Assembly: GCF_005116445.1 (NCBI RefSeq)
Contig: NZ_SWBQ01000002.1
Span: forward strand, 806,001 to 870,000
Origin: Pedobacter frigoris
GTDB lineage: Bacteria; Bacteroidota; Bacteroidia; Sphingobacteriales; Sphingobacteriaceae
Length of the DNA: 64,000 bases
Direction: 5' to 3'
The notes beneath the pieces were generated by a model. That model was not told the DNA's origin. It did no database searches and saw only the letters and a program-made list of their open reading frames with translations. Below, in pieces: positions 60,882 to 64,000 of the stretch (position 1 is its first letter; every line of letters starts with the position of its first letter). Both the position numbers and the translations under genes were made by a program.

Positions 60882-61627
60882 ATATTCTTATTGTCAATAC
60901 GCTTAAAGAATTCGTCTCTGTAGGTATCACCTATTGGTATTACTTTACAACATATTGAGATCCTGCTACGCTCAATGCTCTCTATTTTATCAAGGGAAAT
61001 AATATAGGATTTATGCACTCTGATAAATTGACCCTGTGGTAATGTTTCTTCCATCTTCTTCATATTCTGAAGTGTAATGATGCGTTCTGATTTCGTATAT
61101 ATAGAGATGTAATCCTTTAAACCTTCTATATAAAGTATGTCATCAAGCTCAATCTTTTGAATTTTATGTTCAGTTTTGACAAATATAAAATCCTGGATTG
61201 GATTTGCCGTTGTGGAAAAAGGGGCTGATGTCAGAAGGGGCTGAGGAGGAGAAATTGGTTCAGCGGGCTTCGTCTGATTATGTACTTTTTCAACTGCTTT
61301 ATAGAATCGGTCAAACGCAATCGGTTTTAATAGATAATCTGACACATTAAGATCATAACTTTCAAGCGCGTATTGAGAATACGCTGTTGTGAGGATGTAA
61401 TTTGCTTTCCCATTGGCTATTTTAAGGAATTGGATTCCTGTGAGCTCGGGCATCTGAATATCAAGAAAAACAAGGTCTATACCCCCTGCTTGCACCATTT
61501 GTAGAGCTTCAATAGCATTTTCAGTTCTTTTTACCAATTCTAAAAAAGGCACCTTAGAAACATAATCTTCTATAATATCGAGTGCCAGCGGCTCATCATC
61601 TACCGCAATACATTTTAACTTTATCAT
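60878..61627 (-). CDS. LytTR-family response regulator
   Basis: A 249-residue two-component response regulator. The receiver (1-120) has phosphoacceptor D56 in VFLDIQMPELTG, acidic residues near the start (VDDEPLAL) and the conserved Lys in YLLKPIAFDRF. A Pro/Ser-rich linker follows, then a LytTR DNA-binding domain (about 145-245: FVKTEHKIQKIELDDILYIE, GQFIRVHKSYIISLDKIESI). It overlaps the sensor kinase gene by four bases. LytTR proteins bind imperfect repeats with a 9-bp core, typically ahead of export or bacteriocin genes; the divergent ABC operon at 62935 is the obvious candidate target. Confidence 0.94.
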   Translation of the reverse strand: MIKLKCIAVDDEPLALDIIEDYVSKVPFLELVKRTENAIEALQMVQAGGIDLVFLDIQMPELTGIQFLKIANGKANYILTTAYSQYALESYDLNVSDYLLKPIAFDRFYKAVEKVHNQTKPAEPISPPQPLLTSAPFSTTANPIQDFIFVKTEHKIQKIELDDILYIEGLKDYISIYTKSERIITLQNMKKMEETLPQGQFIRVHKSYIISLDKIESIERSRISICCKVIPIGDTYRDEFFKRIDNKNI

Positions 61628-62652
61628 ATGTCAAGCATTAACTCACTGGTGTAATGGGTAGCCGAATTTACAATATTTAATTTATACCTGTCCGGATAAA
61701 GTAACTGTAATCTCCGTTCGACATTATTTAATCCAACACCTCCCATTTCATCTTTATTATAGGTGTTCTTTTTATTAGTAATACTGAAATGAAGGATTTT
61801 TTGATTAGCGATAATATTGATCTTAATTGGGTTCTGTGGATCGTTGGCTATCCCATGTTTAAACGCATTTTCTACGAATGAAATCAGAATAAGTGGAACT
61901 ATATGCTGGTCATCAATTTCCCCCTGTAAAGTCATCTCTACAGCGGCCCCATCTTTAAATCTAAGTTTCTGCAGTTCAATAAAACTCTGGACGTAATCTA
62001 TTTCTTTGCTCAGTGCGACCCAGCTGTCGTTACTTTCATAGATCATATACCGCATGATTTCCGAAAGTTTTAATATTGCGTCAGCTGTTTTATCTGATTT
62101 TTGATAAGCAAGGGAATAAATGTTATTTAACGAATTAAACAAAAAATGTGGGTTCAGTTGAGATTTTAGAAATTGTAGCTCCATTTCTCTTTTCTCACTA
62201 ACGAGGTTCTTTTGAATTTTTTCATTTCCTACCCAGTCTATTGCAAACTTAAGCAAAGCACTTACTACAATAAAAAATCCGGAAGTAAATATAGCCTGAA
62301 CAGCAAATGTCCCTAACTCTTCGTAAAATGGGACATTTGAGGCTATCACATGATGCGACAATATAATATTGCTATATACAGCGGCTAAAAATGTCTTGAT
62401 AATCGCCATAATCACAATTACCAATACTATAGCAAGCATATAAAGACCATATCTTTTTTTCTGCTGAATCAGTAGAGGAATCAGCAGCGTGTAGTTAATA
62501 TAAAAAATGGACAAATTAATGATCGCAAAATATCCATATTTTACGGTGATATCGTACGACCCTAAATCACTATTAATAGCCCCTATTATTGGAACAATAA
62601 GCGTTGCTAACCAAAAAACCAAGTGTATTATAAAAGATTTTTTACTCTTCAT
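61624..62652 (-). CDS. LytS-type sensor histidine kinase
   Basis: A 342-residue membrane kinase. Four hydrophobic helices fill residues about 8-138, with no extracellular domain of note. The His_kinase domain has H169 in LNPHFLFNSLNNIY as phosphorylation site, then LSEIMRYMIYESN. The ATP-binding part shows VPLILISFVENAFKHGI (N box) and GGVGLNNVERRLQLLYPDR (G box). It overlaps the response regulator by four bases. Given its short loops, it may sense something in the membrane or rely on a partner, for example the ABC transporter on the other side of the gap. Confidence 0.94.
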   Translation of the reverse strand: MKSKKSFIIHLVFWLATLIVPIIGAINSDLGSYDITVKYGYFAIINLSIFYINYTLLIPLLIQQKKRYGLYMLAIVLVIVIMAIIKTFLAAVYSNIILSHHVIASNVPFYEELGTFAVQAIFTSGFFIVVSALLKFAIDWVGNEKIQKNLVSEKREMELQFLKSQLNPHFLFNSLNNIYSLAYQKSDKTADAILKLSEIMRYMIYESNDSWVALSKEIDYVQSFIELQKLRFKDGAAVEMTLQGEIDDQHIVPLILISFVENAFKHGIANDPQNPIKINIIANQKILHFSITNKKNTYNKDEMGGVGLNNVERRLQLLYPDRYKLNIVNSATHYTSELMLDI

Positions 62653-62871
62653 TAGATGCCTGTTGACAAAGATTCCAGTGGTCGAAAATAACGGAATCTA
62701 ACCGTTTTAGTTAATTCGTTTCGACGAACAGCCTTTTTTTTTCTACCAAATCCCCAAATAAACCAATTAATCACAAAACTATGCTTTTAAGGCGTTTATC
62801 TAGAATTATTTGAACTTGGTCTAAAACATTTTAATAGCCTTTAATTTATTATTCTATTTGTTTCATCAAAC

Positions 62872-62919
62872 CGAGTGTAACAAGCTCTTAAGAGAGCACA
62901 AACAGTATTAAAACACTCG
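62872..62919 (+). promoter_or_regulatory. Stem-loop leader before the 57-residue peptide
   Basis: CGAGTGT (62872-62878) pairs with ACACTCG (62913-62919), and inside it GCTCT (62884-62888) pairs with AGAGC (62893-62897) around TAAG. The ATG is 16 bases further on. The 282-base gap that holds it (62653-62934) contains no other gene; I found no TAnnTTTG box for either direction. Confidence 0.4.
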
Positions 62920-62934
62920 AAAAACGAAACAACT

Positions 62935-63108
62935 ATGAAAAAGTTAACAAACGTATCGCCATTTCTACTTCTTTTAGTACCAGTATTCGTTATGATGCTG
63001 TTAACACTGGCAAAAAATAGCAACAATAGCCAGAACGAAGAAATGACTGTAAAGTCTTCAGCATCAAACACAAATATTATAAAAGTAAGTAATCCTTTTT
63101 CTAAATAA
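62935..63108 (+). CDS. Small membrane peptide upstream of ABC transporter
   Basis: A 57-codon frame with ATG, one hydrophobic segment of about 19 residues (SPFLLLLVPVFVMMLLTLA, residues 8-26), two Lys at the start and a polar Asn/Ser-rich tail that ends VSNPFSK. It stops with TAA three bases before the ATPase ATG, so it is co-translated with it. It is too short for most gene callers. It could be a peptide subunit of the transporter, a signal for the LytTR kinase, or a small single-pass anchor. No family is recognised; the good Lys-rich start, hydrophobic helix and spacing support a real gene. Confidence 0.65.
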   Translation: MKKLTNVSPFLLLLVPVFVMMLLTLAKNSNNSQNEEMTVKSSASNTNIIKVSNPFSK

Positions 63109-63111
63109 TAA

Positions 63112-64000
63112 ATGAGCGAACTGGTAATTGAAACGCGTGGACTGAACCACTATTTTGGTCAGCAGAAGGTCGTCGACAATCTGTCGTTAAAAGTTCAAAA
63201 AGGAAGTATATATGGATTTCTTGGACCTAACGGTGCAGGAAAAACAACATCCATTAAAATTCTTTTAAATCTGTTAAAATCACAGAAGGATACAGTCTAC
63301 CTGTTTGGAAAAGAAATCAACAGCAACCGAATTAAAAGCCTGAAAAGACTTGGAGCCCTGGTGGAACAACCTGCTATTTATGCCCATTTATCCGGAAAAG
63401 AAAACCTGATAAACAGGTGCATTTTGTTGAGTATTAACAAAAGAAAGGCTGATGAAATGCTAGCTTTGGTAGGCCTTACAGAAGCTGCAGATAAAAAAGC
63501 AGGGAAGTATTCTCTTGGAATGAAGCAGCGCCTTGGTATCAGCCTGGCTTTACTATCTGATCCTGAATTGTTACTGCTTGATGAGCCGACTAATGGCCTT
63601 GACCCAAATGGAATTATAGAAATTCGTAATTTGATGATTGAATTGGCCAGCAAACACGGCAAGACCATCCTTGTTTCCAGTCACCTGCTGAGTGAAATTG
63701 AAAGAATCGCCACCCATGTTGGGATTATCAACAAAGGCAAGCTGCTATTTCAGGGAACAATTACAGAACTCCATGACCTAAGCAAACCAACCATAGAAAT
63801 TGAGGTATCAGATATTGACCGGGCATCGGAATTCCTAAAATCAAATGGCTTTGAGGTCAATACAATTGAAGAAAAGAAAATAAGCTTAATGTATAAATCG
63901 GCTGAAGAAAGTGGCAAAATAAATACGCTTCTGGTTCAAAATGGTTTTACCGTCTCAAGCATATATCAGGTTAGAAAGGACCTTGAACATCTATTCCTGG
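63112..64000 (+). CDS. ABC transporter ATP-binding protein (partial, 3' end outside)
   Basis: The first 296 residues are visible; the frame continues beyond the window. Walker A is FLGPNGAGKTTSIKI (about 35-49), the signature is YSLGMKQRLGISLALL, and Walker B is LLLLDEPTNGLDPNG followed by the switch histidine in VSSHLLSEIE. The tail after residue 215 is the accessory domain typical of ABC-2 type ATPases (bacitracin or sodium export group). The permease is presumably the next gene. Start at 63112 is three bases after the 57-residue peptide stop. The LytTR pair is divergent, which fits the common layout of a two-component system that controls an exporter. Confidence 0.92.
   Translation, partial: MSELVIETRGLNHYFGQQKVVDNLSLKVQKGSIYGFLGPNGAGKTTSIKILLNLLKSQKDTVYLFGKEINSNRIKSLKRLGALVEQPAIYAHLSGKENLINRCILLSINKRKADEMLALVGLTEAADKKAGKYSLGMKQRLGISLALLSDPELLLLDEPTNGLDPNGIIEIRNLMIELASKHGKTILVSSHLLSEIERIATHVGIINKGKLLFQGTITELHDLSKPTIEIEVSDIDRASEFLKSNGFEVNTIEEKKISLMYKSAEESGKINTLLVQNGFTVSSIYQVRKDLEHLFL

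Noticed and set aside
1..64000. CRISPR array, tRNA, rRNA, prophage or insertion sequence
   Set aside because: I saw no regularly spaced repeats, no tRNA-like cloverleaf, no integrase or transposase, and no phage structural genes.

Overview
The window looks like a chromosomal segment of a Bacteroidetes bacterium, most likely a Sphingobacteriaceae member such as Pedobacter; the genus is inferred, not tested. Signs are: an exported PKD/adhesin protein with a gliding-motility-type (type IX secretion) C-terminal domain followed by a PorP/SprF-like gene; TonB-dependent receptors with an ECF sigma/FecR pair and a DUF4249 lipoprotein; outer-membrane beta-barrel family proteins; S9 peptidases; LytTR signalling; and repeated TAnnTTTG promoter boxes with short leaders. 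I see no rRNA, tRNA, CRISPR array, prophage or insertion sequence. No gene-free stretch exceeds 300 bases.

Layout. 1-3900: end of a tryptophan 2,3-dioxygenase-like gene, branched-chain aminotransferase, and a DPP IV-type peptidase. 4000-9868: a prolyl oligopeptidase and two tandem AsmA-like envelope proteins. 9920-15424 (minus): CHRD lipoprotein, ECF sigma, FecR anti-sigma, TonB receptor and DUF4249 lipoprotein, a regulated uptake unit. 15482-18731 (minus): four overlapping sugar/glycan genes (methyltransferase, glycosyltransferase, ketoisomerase, sugar aminotransferase). 18822-21356: PRC-barrel and OmpA proteins and a divergent metzincin-like lipoprotein. 21624-26455: miaB, sigma-54 activator, lptE, a TPR-like protein and secG. 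26702-28720: groES-groEL. 28901-35385: giant type IX adhesin and its SprF partner. 35425-37526: MgtC-like protein and serine dehydratase.

37523-44441: a SpoIIM/membrane protein/DUF4129/DUF4350/MoxR/DUF58 operon with a divergent RDD gene. 44442-47387: SGNH hydrolase, DUF2752 and CD225 membrane proteins, lipB, phosphopantetheinyl transferase. 47537-53899: dcd, an unusual MG2-plus-TonB-plug protein, an enoyl-CoA isomerase with a 2,4-dienoyl-CoA reductase, FabH, ClpS. 53911-60881: thioredoxin-like protein, two tandem outer-membrane barrels, NUDIX hydrolase, PlsC. 60878-64000: LytTR response regulator and kinase, divergent from a 57-residue membrane peptide and an ABC ATPase that runs off the window.

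Most of this is ordinary chromosomal gene content. The points most worth a second look are the 57-residue peptide between the LytTR pair and the ABC transporter, the MG2/plug protein without a barrel, the MoxR-DUF58-SpoIIM-RDD membrane cluster, the paired AsmA-like proteins, and promoter boxes built into hairpins or lying almost on the start codon.
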